Origin: Anoxynatronum sibiricum
GTDB lineage: Bacteria; Bacillota; Clostridia; Peptostreptococcales; Tindalliaceae
Assembly: GCF_039414295.1 (NCBI RefSeq)
Contig: NZ_JBCITM010000007.1
Coordinates: forward strand, 124,001-188,000
Direction of reading: 5' to 3'
Length of the DNA: 64,000 nt
Made by a program: the position numbers and the translations under genes. Below are positions 8,983 to 17,264 of this stretch, one piece after another (within the stretch, counting starts at the first letter, position 1; each line of letters begins with the position of its first letter). Under the pieces are notes generated by a model. The model saw nothing but the letters and a program-made list of their open reading frames with translations. It had not been told where the DNA came from and searched no databases.

Positions 8983-9942
8983 TTATACGTATAGATCCGT
9001 ATAGAGTTCTGAAACATCGGGAAAAGGACTTTCCAGCGCAAAGGTGATGGCTTCCTGAATCTCCTGTTCCACTTCATCCCTGATGGCTTTCAGTTCTGCT
9101 TCTGTCAGCAGTTGGTCCTGCACTGCTTTTTCTTCGAATCGTGTGATGGGATCGTTTGCCTTGAATCGATTCATGGTGTCTTCCCGGCTGCGGTACACTT
9201 GGGGATCTCCCACAAAGTGACCGTCTATACGCAGGGTTTTGGCTTCCAGCAGGGTTGGTCCTTCACCCCGGCGTGCCCGTTCCACCGCTTCCTGGGCCGC
9301 TTCGTAAACGGCGAAAATATCGTTGCCGTCAACAGTACATCCCGGAATGCCATACGCAACGGCTCTCACAGCAATATCCTGCACAGATGTCTGTTCATGG
9401 AGGGCCGTGGTGGAAGCCCATTCATTGTTTTCACAAACGAAGATCACCGGCAGTTTCCATACTGCCGCCATGTTCATGGCTTCATGAAAGGTGCCTCTGT
9501 TGGAGGCGCCGTCGCCAAAGAACACCACCGAGATGTTATTTGTTCCTTTCAGGGTCTCAGCCAGTCCAGCCCCTACGGCCATGTTATAGCCCCCGCCGAC
9601 GATGCCGTTGGCTCCCAGCATGCCCACACTGAAATCGGCAATGTGCATGGAGCCGCCTTTTCCTTTGCAATAGCCGGTTTTCTTGCCAAAAAGCTCTGCC
9701 ATCATGCGATCCACCTGTGCACCTTTGGCAATGGTATGTCCATGGCCGCGATGCGTGCTCTGAATGTAGTCTTTTTTGGTAAGATTGGCACATACGCCGG
9801 TGGCAATGGCTTCTTCACCAATGTAGAGGTGGACAAAACCCGGGATTTCACCTTTTTGAGAGAATTCACTGATGGATTCCTCAAAGCGGCGAATCCGTAC
9901 CATGGTGCGATAAAAGTGAACTAATAATTCCTTTGAATACAA
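8983..9942 (-). CDS. acoA: acetoin/2-oxoacid dehydrogenase E1 component, alpha subunit
   Basis: The thiamine-diphosphate-binding alpha subunit, 319 residues. It shows the AcoA/PdhA-type motifs EIPGFVHLYIGEEA, STHRGHGHTIAKG, GMLGANGIVGGG and the ThDP signature GDGASNRGTFHEA ending in ENN. The reading frame is open back to 10158, but I place the start at the TTG at 9942: AGGAGG lies 8 nt before it, the resulting N-terminus matches the family length, and a sigma-54 promoter lies inside the upstream open frame, which therefore cannot be translated from its first ATG. It is the first gene of the operon. Confidence 0.92.
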   Translation of the reverse strand: MYSKELLVHFYRTMVRIRRFEESISEFSQKGEIPGFVHLYIGEEAIATGVCANLTKKDYIQSTHRGHGHTIAKGAQVDRMMAELFGKKTGYCKGKGGSMHIADFSVGMLGANGIVGGGYNMAVGAGLAETLKGTNNISVVFFGDGASNRGTFHEAMNMAAVWKLPVIFVCENNEWASTTALHEQTSVQDIAVRAVAYGIPGCTVDGNDIFAVYEAAQEAVERARRGEGPTLLEAKTLRIDGHFVGDPQVYRSREDTMNRFKANDPITRFEEKAVQDQLLTEAELKAIRDEVEQEIQEAITFALESPFPDVSELYTDLYV

Positions 9943-9994
9943 ATCCGACACCTCCTGAACAGTTTTTAAACTGGTTTGTCCTGACCATCTATAC

Positions 9995-10010
9995 TGCAAA
10001 GGGCGTGCCA
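9995..10010 (-). promoter_or_regulatory. sigma-54 (-24/-12) promoter of the acoA operon
   Basis: The minus strand reads TGGCACGCCCTTTGCA, which matches the RpoN consensus TGGCACG-N4-TTGCW at every defined position. The predicted start of transcription is near 9984, about 40 nt before the TTG start of E1 alpha. The adjacent activator gene carries the GAFTGG motif that contacts sigma-54. Confidence 0.93.
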
Positions 10011-10148
10011 GTTTTTCCTGTCTGAGGATCTTTATCTGACGCACAGCTGTTTTCAAGGGTTGCACGAATTGTCTAATGGTGTTCCTGCTGAAGTGCATCT
10101 TTTCCGACTCAGACTTTATCCACTTAATTGTCATCCAAATTGAAAAAC

Positions 10149-10256
10149 TGCTCAACAAATGAGCAGTTTTTTTACTTGATAATCCTGTGTTTCCTAATAC
10201 CGCAAGCTTTTCAGCTTGATTTGCGCATTATTTGAGCAGTGCTCATTTTTTGAGCA
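10149..10256. promoter_or_regulatory. candidate upstream activator sites (TGAGCA palindromes)
   Basis: Three elements share TGAGCA/TGCTCA: TGCTCA-5-TGAGCA at 10149-10165, TGAGCA-G-TGCTCA at 10233-10245, and a single TGAGCA at 10251-10256. They lie 140-250 nt upstream of the -24/-12 promoter, the usual place for enhancer sites of sigma-54 activators. The first one is flanked by A and T runs, so it can also form a hairpin (arms AAAACTGCTCA/TGAGCAGTTTT) that may end the regulator transcript. The gap 9943-10277 holds nothing else that I can support. Confidence 0.65.
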
Positions 10257-10277
10257 CACATTCCATGTTTCAACGCC

Positions 10278-12158
10278 TTAGTCCCCTGCATTTACTGTTG
10301 ATACGGCATCATACTTCTGCATTTTGTTATAAAGTGTATTTCGACTGACATTCAGCAGCTTGGCAGTTCGGGATACATTCCCATTGGTATAGGCAAGTGC
10401 CTTGAGGATGGTTTCTTTTTCAACATCCTCAAGCGGCCTTAGATAGAAGTTTACGTCGGGTTTCACTTCCACCGAAGCATTTTCACGGGTAATGAAGGCC
10501 GGCAGATGGTCTGGCAGGATCTGTTCTCCATCACACAGGTTAACTGCCTGTTCCAACACATTTTCCAGCTCCCGCACATTTCCCGGCCAGTGATGCCCTT
10601 TGAGCATTTCGTACACCCGGGTGTCGATGCCCTCAATTTTCTTCTGTTCCCGGCCTGCAATTTTCTGTACAAAGAACTCCGCCAGCAGCCGTACATCGCA
10701 CTCCCGCTCCCGCAGGGGTGGCAGCTGAATACTGAGTACATTTAAGCGGTAATAGATATCCCACCGGAACAACCCCTTGGTGCAATCGTTGTATAAGCTG
10801 CGGTTGGTTGCTGCAACGATGCGCACATCAACATCAAATACCGTATCGCCGCCCACCCTGACAATTTTCTTGTCCTGAAGCACCCGTAGCAGCTTCGCCT
10901 GAATATTGAGAGGCATATCGCCGATTTCATCCAGAAAAATGGTGCCTCCGTGAGCCAACTCAAACTTGCCGGGACGGCCGCCTTTCACGCCGCCGGTAAA
11001 GGCGCCGGCAGCATAACCAAAAAGTTCGCTTTCAATCAACTCTTTGGGGATTGCAGCACAGTTGATGGCCACAAATGGTCCTTCACTCCGCTGGCTTTCC
11101 CGGTGGATGGCATGAGCAAAGAGCTCCTTTCCAGTACCGCTTTCTCCCTGAATCAGAACACTGGAAAGACTTTGGGCGGCCACTTTTGATTTCTGAATGC
11201 ACTCCCGCAATGCCTGGCTGTTTCCCAGGATATCGCCGAAACTGAAAGTGGCCTGGGCTCCCACCATGGAGTTGATCATTTTTTTAATCTGTTTAATCTC
11301 TTTGAAAATGTCAATGACACCCACCAGTTCACCCTGTTCATCCTTAATGGGCATGGCCGTCTTCAGGAGGTGCATTTTTTTCCCTTTCAGGTTTTCAAGC
11401 ACATATTCCCGGTCGGTGTAGCCTTTTCCTGTTTCCAGCACGTCAAGAATGATGGGTTTAAAGGGCACCAGATCCCCCACATGTTTGCCAATGCAGGTAT
11501 GCTGATCAAGAGCCAGCAGCTCAGCGCCTTTTCGGTTGATATACGTGAGTTTGCCGTGCTGATCGATGGTGAGGAAGCCATCGGACATGTTCTCCACAAT
11601 GGCACTTTGGTATTTCAGCTGTTCTTTCAGTTTGATGGCTTTATCCATGTTCTTAATCTGATTTTCAATGCCTTTGGCAGATGCAATCACCATACCCAAC
11701 GCATTGGGGTTTTCCTGACGGGTATTCTCCGTGAGGCAGAGCACCCCCTGGAGCATGCCATCGGCATCCACGATGGGTGCTGCATAGCAAGACCAGTTAT
11801 GATGTGCCGGTGTTGGATGCTCTTCCCCACAGAGTTTTGACGGCATGCCGGTGCTGATGGCTTCAGAGATGGCTGTTTTCCCCACCCCTTCCTTCATCCA
11901 GCAGGTACCTTCCAAAAATCGCATTTCATCGTTGCAAAGCTTCATCAGCGTTTGTCCGCCGGCAACCTTCAGAATATTGGCTTTTTCATCCGTCAGGACA
12001 ATCACAAAATTTTTTTCCGGCATAAACGAAAAGATATAGTCCATGAAAATCTGGGCATTTTGAATCAATTCTTTCTTATCATCCAGCAGGTGTTGAAAGG
12101 CTTTTTGATCGATTCTGATCTGGCTCAGTTGATCATCCGGTATGTGTTCATATGACAT
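10278..12158 (-). CDS. acoR: sigma-54-dependent transcriptional activator, AcoR-like
   Basis: A 626-residue enhancer-binding protein. An N-terminal GAF-type sensor (about residues 35-165, with GTCWMKEGVGKTAISEA and a WSCYAAPI motif typical of AcoR) is followed by a PAS domain (about 185-288), a sigma-54 AAA+ domain with Walker A GESGTGKE (338-345), the sigma-54 contact loop GAFTGG (385-390) and Walker B FLDEIGDMP, and a Fis-type helix-turn-helix at the C-terminus (SRTAKLLNVSRNTLYNKM). The ATG at 12158 is chosen because GGAGGGG stands 5 nt before it; an upstream frame extension has no such site. It is encoded next to the operon it probably switches on in response to the complex's substrate. 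Confidence 0.92.
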   Translation of the reverse strand: MSYEHIPDDQLSQIRIDQKAFQHLLDDKKELIQNAQIFMDYIFSFMPEKNFVIVLTDEKANILKVAGGQTLMKLCNDEMRFLEGTCWMKEGVGKTAISEAISTGMPSKLCGEEHPTPAHHNWSCYAAPIVDADGMLQGVLCLTENTRQENPNALGMVIASAKGIENQIKNMDKAIKLKEQLKYQSAIVENMSDGFLTIDQHGKLTYINRKGAELLALDQHTCIGKHVGDLVPFKPIILDVLETGKGYTDREYVLENLKGKKMHLLKTAMPIKDEQGELVGVIDIFKEIKQIKKMINSMVGAQATFSFGDILGNSQALRECIQKSKVAAQSLSSVLIQGESGTGKELFAHAIHRESQRSEGPFVAINCAAIPKELIESELFGYAAGAFTGGVKGGRPGKFELAHGGTIFLDEIGDMPLNIQAKLLRVLQDKKIVRVGGDTVFDVDVRIVAATNRSLYNDCTKGLFRWDIYYRLNVLSIQLPPLRERECDVRLLAEFFVQKIAGREQKKIEGIDTRVYEMLKGHHWPGNVRELENVLEQAVNLCDGEQILPDHLPAFITRENASVEVKPDVNFYLRPLEDVEKETILKALAYTNGNVSRTAKLLNVSRNTLYNKMQKYDAVSTVNAGD

Positions 12159-12283
12159 GAGTTCCCCTCCGTTACCTGTAGTGCAACGGCCCTTCGCTGC
12201 AACCGTTTTCAGCAGTGTCTCCCCCATTGGGCTGTCTTTCCTGATTTGTGTCCTATTCTACCACATTCCACCAAAAATGAAAG

Positions 12284-12312
12284 AAAAAAAGACCGACAGC
12301 GATCTGCCGGTC
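12284..12312 (-). terminator. terminator of the peroxiredoxin gene
   Basis: On the minus strand GACCGGCAG-ATCG-CTGTCGGTC forms a 9-bp stem with one G-U pair and is followed by seven T. It ends the peroxiredoxin transcript before the regulator gene. Confidence 0.85.
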
Positions 12313-12380
12313 CATCAAAAAGGGAGTGACTGAAAATAACGATATGTTCGATGTAACGATATGATCGATATTGGGCGAAA

Positions 12381-12920
12381 CTACAGCATTTCATCTCCCG
12401 GGTTCCAGTTTACGGGGCACAACCCGCCGGTTTTAAGAGCCTGGAGCACCCGAAGGGTCTCCTCAACGCTGCGACCAACGTTCAGGTCATGGACCACACT
12501 GTAGCGGACCACACCTTCAGGGTCGATTATGAAAAGACCGCGAAGGGCAATGCCGTCTTCTTCCACCAGCACGCCATAATCCTTCGCCACTTTCTGTGTC
12601 ATATCAGAGGCCAGGGGAAACTGAAGCTTTCCAAGACCGCCCTTATCATGCGCCTGATGAATCCACGCCTTATGGGAATGTTCACTGTCAGTACTGACAC
12701 CCAGCACTTCGGCGTTGGCCTTGGCGAAGTCTTCAATTCGTCCGTTGATTCCGGTGATTTCAGTGGGGCAAACAAATGTAAAATCAAGGGGATAGAAGAA
12801 CATGACCAACCATTTGCCCTTGTAATCATCCAAGGATACCTTCCCAAACCGTTCCCCTTCACCATCCACGTATTTCATTTCAAAGTAAGGGGCTTTGTTG
12901 CCAACAAGACGCTCTGCCAT
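12381..12920 (-). CDS. 2-Cys peroxiredoxin (AhpC/TSA family)
   Basis: A thiol peroxidase that reduces hydrogen peroxide and organic peroxides. The peroxidatic cysteine is Cys51 in FVCPTE and the resolving cysteine is Cys168 in GLCPVNW, so it is a typical 2-Cys enzyme of 179 residues. No AhpF/thioredoxin-reductase partner is next to it. It is a single-gene unit with its own terminator. Two copies of a Fur/PerR-like motif lie 75-115 nt upstream of the start, suggesting peroxide- or iron-responsive control. Confidence 0.95.
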   Translation of the reverse strand: MAERLVGNKAPYFEMKYVDGEGERFGKVSLDDYKGKWLVMFFYPLDFTFVCPTEITGINGRIEDFAKANAEVLGVSTDSEHSHKAWIHQAHDKGGLGKLQFPLASDMTQKVAKDYGVLVEEDGIALRGLFIIDPEGVVRYSVVHDLNVGRSVEETLRVLQALKTGGLCPVNWNPGDEML

Positions 12921-12996
12921 TTTTTCAACCTCCTGATGTGTTTGAATGTGTTTATCTTTTTAATTTATATCCTGTCACAGACTATTTAAACATAAA

Positions 12997-13034
12997 TGGT
13001 AATTATTTTCAATGCATATTTGTAATTATTTTAA
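12997..13034. promoter_or_regulatory. Fur/PerR-like boxes upstream of the peroxiredoxin
   Basis: TGGTAATTATTTTCA (12997-13011) matches the 7-1-7 Fur-family core TGATAATnATTATCA at all but two positions. A second copy, TGTAATTATTTTAA, follows at 13021-13034. The 11-mer GGTAATTATTT recurs upstream of the encapsulated-ferritin gene at 56278-56292. Confidence 0.6.
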
Positions 13035-13052
13035 TTTCCGACCAAAATATTA

Positions 13053-13075
13053 CCGGCTCCCTTTTGGAGAGCCGG
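13053..13075 (-). terminator. terminator of the AEC-lpd unit
   Basis: CCGGCTC and GAGCCGG form the stem, extended inward by CC/GG, about 30 nt downstream of the dihydrolipoyl dehydrogenase stop. The following TAATATTTT on the minus strand is an imperfect T-tract. Confidence 0.65.
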
Positions 13076-13105
13076 TTCACTGAGGATGCTGCCTGATGTA
13101 ATTTG

Positions 13106-14515
13106 TTACTTTTTAGGTTTGCGGGGAGGCGCATTGTGAATGGCTTCACCCTTGGTGGCCAGCACCGCCTCCAGCACACTTTCTGCCAGGGTTGGATGCG
13201 CATGAATGGTGTTGGCCACATCTTCCAGGGTCATGTCATGGGCCAAAGCCAAGGCCAGTTCATGAATCAGATCAGAAGCATGGGGTCCCATGATATGGGC
13301 TCCCAGCAGCCGATGGTCATCTTCTCGGGCCAGTATTTTGACAAATCCATCAGTCTCACCCATGGCCAGGGCTTTTCCATTAGCACCAAAGAGGAACTTG
13401 CCTGAAATATAGGGGATGCCCGCTTCTTTCAGTTCTTCTTCTGTTTTTCCCACACCTGCCAGCTGGGGATCCATGAAAACACAGTCCGGTACTACGTCAA
13501 GCCGAATTTCCGGTGTGTGTCCCATGATTCTTTCCACCGCTGCAATTCCCTGATGAGAGGCCACATGGGCCAGCATCATGCCGCCCAAAGCATCTCCTAT
13601 GGCGTAAATACCGGGCACATTGGTTTCAAAGTTATCGTTCACCTGGATGCCTTTGGCATTATGGGCCACTCCTGCCGCCTCAAGTCCCAGACGACCCAGC
13701 ATGGGCTCCCGGCCGGGGGCCATCAACAGCACATCAGTGGTGACGGTATCGGTTTCGCCGGTTTTCTTGTTTCGTACCTCCACTGTCAGCACATCATTTT
13801 CCCGGGCAACACCAGTGACACGGCAATCCTGCAACAGATTCAGCCCCTGTTTTTTCAGATAGGGCTGAACCCGTTTTACCATTTCGCCATCCATGCGCTT
13901 CAACAGCGTGGAAGAGATTACCGTTACTTCAGATCCCATGGCCTGGAAAATAGCTGCCAGCTCAATGCCAATGACGCCACTGCCGGCCACTGCCAATCGC
14001 TTGGGTACGTGATCGATGTTCAGCAAGTCATCACTGGTGATAACTCCCGGCAGATCGGCCCCTTCCACCGGCAGGACAGATGGTTTGGAACCGGCTGCCA
14101 GCAGTATGTGCGCCGCTTCCAGAATCTGGGTGGTGCCGTCTTCCATGGCGACCGCAATTGTTTTATCTGCCTGAAGGGTTGCCCAGCCTTTGATGATTTC
14201 CACTTTGTAGGCTTTCAGCAACCGTTCAATCCCTGACACCAGTTGGGTGACCACCGACTGCTTTCGTTCCTGAATGGTATTGAAATCGATGGTAAACCCT
14301 TCCAGCTGAATGCCGAAGTGGCCCATTTCCTTTAGTTCATTAATTTTTTTGGCATTGGTATACAGTGCCTTGGTGGAGATGCACCCCCGGTTCAGGCAGG
14401 TACCGCCAATGTCTCTTCCTTCGATAAGTGTTACCTGAGCACCCAGCTGTGCTGCACGAATGGCCGCCACATACCCACCGGGACCTGCTCCGATAATCAC
14501 CAACTCTTTCTTCAT
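13106..14515 (-). CDS. lpdA: second dihydrolipoyl dehydrogenase
   Basis: A 469-residue flavoprotein disulfide reductase with the full E3 set: GAGPGGYVAAIRAAQ, redox disulfide GGTCLNRGCISTK (Cys40, Cys45; the usual Pro after Cys-Ile is Ser), AIGDALGG and the C-terminal HAHPTLAE. It ends in a basic tail, PPRKPKK. Because the other E3 sits inside the Aco operon and the gcv operon lies 1.3 kb upstream without its own E3, this copy is the best candidate for the L-protein of glycine cleavage. It is, however, cotranscribed with an AEC carrier gene (44-nt gap), not with gcv. Confidence 0.93.
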   Translation of the reverse strand: MKKELVIIGAGPGGYVAAIRAAQLGAQVTLIEGRDIGGTCLNRGCISTKALYTNAKKINELKEMGHFGIQLEGFTIDFNTIQERKQSVVTQLVSGIERLLKAYKVEIIKGWATLQADKTIAVAMEDGTTQILEAAHILLAAGSKPSVLPVEGADLPGVITSDDLLNIDHVPKRLAVAGSGVIGIELAAIFQAMGSEVTVISSTLLKRMDGEMVKRVQPYLKKQGLNLLQDCRVTGVARENDVLTVEVRNKKTGETDTVTTDVLLMAPGREPMLGRLGLEAAGVAHNAKGIQVNDNFETNVPGIYAIGDALGGMMLAHVASHQGIAAVERIMGHTPEIRLDVVPDCVFMDPQLAGVGKTEEELKEAGIPYISGKFLFGANGKALAMGETDGFVKILAREDDHRLLGAHIMGPHASDLIHELALALAHDMTLEDVANTIHAHPTLAESVLEAVLATKGEAIHNAPPRKPKK

Positions 14516-14559
14516 TCAAACTGCCTCCCTTTAAGTGATAAACGCCGCTTTGTTTTTTC

Positions 14560-15498
14560 TTACACCCCACCCAGCAGCACCAGGTACAGGGGAATCACCA
14601 CCAGACTGGCGATGGTGGTTGCCGAGGCGCCCAGAGCCGCAAACTGATCGTCTGCCCCGTAAGCCCGGGAAACGATCACCGCCTGGGTCATCACCGGCAT
14701 GGCTGACTGAATCACAAAGACATTCCGCATAATGGCGGGCACCGGTATCAATTGCAACAACAGATAAATCATCAGTGGTGAAATCAGATACCGCCCCATC
14801 AGTACCAGCACCAGTGCCTTGTTCAGCCGCATTTGGCTGAGAGGCAGTGACACCAGTACAATTCCCACAAAAAACAGGGAGAGGGGGGTGGTGATCCGAC
14901 CCACGGTGGTGGCCGTATCTAAAATAACCCGGGGCAGCGGAATGTTCAGTAAAATCAGCAGCGCAGCGAACAAAAACGCCACAAAGGGAGGTGTAAATAC
15001 CTTTCGCAACGCCTGCAGTGAGAATCCGCCTTCTTCCCGGGCATCACGCCGGATGCCGTAAACTCCCACAGTCCAGAACATGATGGTATTGGCCACAAAG
15101 TAAATCAGTACATAGGGAATGCTCACGTCTCCAAAGAGAGCCACATTCACCGGCAATCCCACAAAAATGGTGTTGGACATGGCAAACATGCAGGAGAAAA
15201 CACCCTGCTGATTTTGAGGAATCCGAAAAAGCCTTGCTGTGACCATGGCACACCCGTAAGATAAGAGCATACCTGCCAGGGGAATCAGGAAACCCATTCC
15301 CATGACCAGGAGCTGTTCCCGGTCGAAAAAATTCATCATGTTGGCCACCATCATCGCCGGCAGGGTGATGTTCATCACCAGCCGGGAAAACATGGCGGAG
15401 GTATGCTCATCAAACCATTCTTTTTTAGTGAGCACATACCCGATGGCAATCATGATCATGATACTGAGGACACTTTGGATCGCATTGAGAAAAATCAT
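14560..15498 (-). CDS. AEC family transporter (auxin efflux carrier type)
   Basis: A 312-residue membrane protein with about ten transmembrane helices in two repeats, typical of the bacterial AEC family, members of which move malate, other organic acids or unknown substrates. Recognisable stretches are IGYVLTKKEWFDEHTSAMFSRLVMNITLPA and the second-half QSAMPVMTQAVIVSRAYGAD. The ATG at 15498 is preceded by GGAG at 8 nt; an earlier ATG at 15543 lacks a binding site. It heads a two-gene unit with the second dihydrolipoyl dehydrogenase. The substrate cannot be read from the sequence. Confidence 0.88.
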   Translation of the reverse strand: MIFLNAIQSVLSIMIMIAIGYVLTKKEWFDEHTSAMFSRLVMNITLPAMMVANMMNFFDREQLLVMGMGFLIPLAGMLLSYGCAMVTARLFRIPQNQQGVFSCMFAMSNTIFVGLPVNVALFGDVSIPYVLIYFVANTIMFWTVGVYGIRRDAREEGGFSLQALRKVFTPPFVAFLFAALLILLNIPLPRVILDTATTVGRITTPLSLFFVGIVLVSLPLSQMRLNKALVLVLMGRYLISPLMIYLLLQLIPVPAIMRNVFVIQSAMPVMTQAVIVSRAYGADDQFAALGASATTIASLVVIPLYLVLLGGV

Positions 15499-15630
15499 GG
15501 TGGTCGCTCCTTCATCCGGTTTAATCTTCATTAGGCTATTCATTATTATGCATGATTATAACCGACCCAAAGCGCCCCGTCAAAACTTTTTGCTGCCATG
15601 AGGCTGCGTCTTCGCAAACCGTCGGCAGTA

Positions 15631-15657
15631 AAAAGAATGCCGGAGATTCTCCGGCAA
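15631..15657 (-). terminator. terminator of the gcv operon
   Basis: TGCCGGAG-3-CTCCGGCA forms a perfect 8-bp stem; on the minus strand it is followed by TTCTTTTT. It lies about 140 nt downstream of the gcvPB stop. Confidence 0.75.
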
Positions 15658-15714
15658 TCCCAGACTTCAACCAAAAAAGACAGAGACAAGTCGAAACTCT
15701 TTGCCCTCACCTGT

Positions 15715-15744
15715 AGAGTGCCGGAGGTTCTCCGGCACTCTTTT
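15715..15744. repeat. second copy of the TGCCGGAG palindrome
   Basis: Twelve-bp perfect arms (AGAGTGCCGGAG and CTCCGGCACTCT, loop GTT) contain the same core as the hairpin at 15638-15656. Only the plus strand has a T-run after it (TTTT), so for the minus-strand gcv transcript it is a hairpin without a tail. Confidence 0.6.
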
Positions 15745-15794
15745 CGTTTACTCATACTGTGTCACGCCATCTTTTTTTCGGTGGTATTGTGGTG

Positions 15795-17264
15795 CTACTG
15801 AGAGGCTCCCGGCATGGCGCATTTCAGCACCGGCTGTCGGGCCGCCTTCACTTCATCCAGTCGGCGTACCGGGGTTACATGAGGTGCTGCTTTCAGCAGT
15901 TCCGGATTTTCGTCGGCTTCTTTGGAAATGGCTGCCATGGCTTCAATAAAAGCATCCAGCGTCTCCAGACTTTCTGTCTCTGTGGGCTCGATCATGAGGG
16001 CTTCCGGCACAATCAGAGGGAAATAGACCGTGGGCGGGTGGAATCCGTAATCCAGCAGGCGCTTGGCCACATCCATGGTATTGACTTCCAGCTCTTTCTT
16101 GCCCAGTCCTGCCAGTACAAATTCATGCTTGCACACCCGGTCGATGGGGAGACGGTAGTAGTTCTTCAGGTGATGCATCAGGTAGTTGGCGTTCAGTACC
16201 GCCATCTGACTCACTCTTTTAAGCCCTTCCGCTCCCATGGTTTTCATGTAGGTGTAGGCCCGCACATTGATGCCGAAGTTGCCATAGAAGGCACGAATAC
16301 GGCCGATGCTTTGGGGCCGGTCTTCATCCAGATAGTAGGTATCGCCTTTTTTCTCAATCATTGGTGCCGGCAGGAAGGGTACCAGGTGTTTCTTCACACC
16401 CACGGGACCGCTGCCGGGACCGCCGCCGCCGTGGGGGGTGGTCATGGTTTTATGAAGGTTCAGATGCACCACATCGAATCCCATGTCTCCGGGACGGGAA
16501 ATTCCCAGAATGGCATTGGCATTGGCACCGTCATAGTACAGCAGGCCTCCGGCTTCGTGAACCAGACGGGCCACTTCCTGAATGTTTTCTTCATAAAGTC
16601 CCAGGGTACTGGGATTGGTCAGCATCAAGCCTGCCACTTCGTCACTCAGGGCAGCCTTCAGGCTTTCAAGGTCCACGTTGCCGTCTTTGTCAGACTTGAT
16701 TTCCACCACATCGAAACCCACCACCTGAGCGCTGGAAGGGTTGGTGCCATGGGCCGAATCCGGCACAATGATTTTGGTTCGTTTGTGGTCATCACGGCTT
16801 TCATGGTAAGCCTTCATGATCATCAGACCGGTCATTTCGCCGTGGGCGCCGGCTGCCGGTTGAAGGGTCACCCGCTCCATCCCGGTGATTTCCGCCAGCA
16901 TTTCATCCAGCTCATACATCAGCTGAAGGGCTCCCTGAACCGTTTCTTCCGGCTGATAAGGGTGTAAATTGGCAAAACCGGGGAGTGCCGCCATATCTTC
17001 ATTGATTTTTGGATTATATTTCATGGTGCAGGAACCCAGAGGGTAAAAACCCTTGTCAATGGCGAAGTTCTTCTGGGAGAGGTTGACAAAATGGCGAATT
17101 ACATCCACTTCGCTCACCTCTGGCAGCGCGGGTTCATCCTGCCGCAGCATGCCGGCGGGAATTCCCTGCTCCACCTCCATGTCCTTCAGTTCATCCGGCG
17201 GTAATCGATAACCGGTTCTGCCAGGCTTCGTAATGTCGCACAGTAATTTAGTGTATTCTTTCAT
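15795..17264 (-). CDS. gcvPB: glycine dehydrogenase (decarboxylating) subunit 2
   Basis: The PLP-binding half of the P-protein of the glycine cleavage system, which decarboxylates glycine and loads the aminomethyl group onto lipoyl-GcvH. The cofactor lysine is in LNLHKTMTTPHGGGGPGSGP. The 489-residue length and the GSCTMKYNPK motif fit subunit 2 of the split, Bacillota/archaeal-type enzyme. Its ATG overlaps the gcvPA stop by 4 nt, so translation of the two halves is coupled. It is the last gene of gcvT-H-PA-PB. Confidence 0.97.
   Translation of the reverse strand: MKEYTKLLCDITKPGRTGYRLPPDELKDMEVEQGIPAGMLRQDEPALPEVSEVDVIRHFVNLSQKNFAIDKGFYPLGSCTMKYNPKINEDMAALPGFANLHPYQPEETVQGALQLMYELDEMLAEITGMERVTLQPAAGAHGEMTGLMIMKAYHESRDDHKRTKIIVPDSAHGTNPSSAQVVGFDVVEIKSDKDGNVDLESLKAALSDEVAGLMLTNPSTLGLYEENIQEVARLVHEAGGLLYYDGANANAILGISRPGDMGFDVVHLNLHKTMTTPHGGGGPGSGPVGVKKHLVPFLPAPMIEKKGDTYYLDEDRPQSIGRIRAFYGNFGINVRAYTYMKTMGAEGLKRVSQMAVLNANYLMHHLKNYYRLPIDRVCKHEFVLAGLGKKELEVNTMDVAKRLLDYGFHPPTVYFPLIVPEALMIEPTETESLETLDAFIEAMAAISKEADENPELLKAAPHVTPVRRLDEVKAARQPVLKCAMPGASQ

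Noticed and set aside
10149..10256. Repeated TGAGCA elements as a CRISPR or transposon end
   Set aside because: Copies are short, unevenly spaced and without spacers or a transposase; activator sites explain them better.
15759..16967. A 402-codon open frame on the plus strand
   Set aside because: It lies antisense to gcvPB, whose protein is fully recognisable; the His/Phe/Gly-rich translation has no family features.
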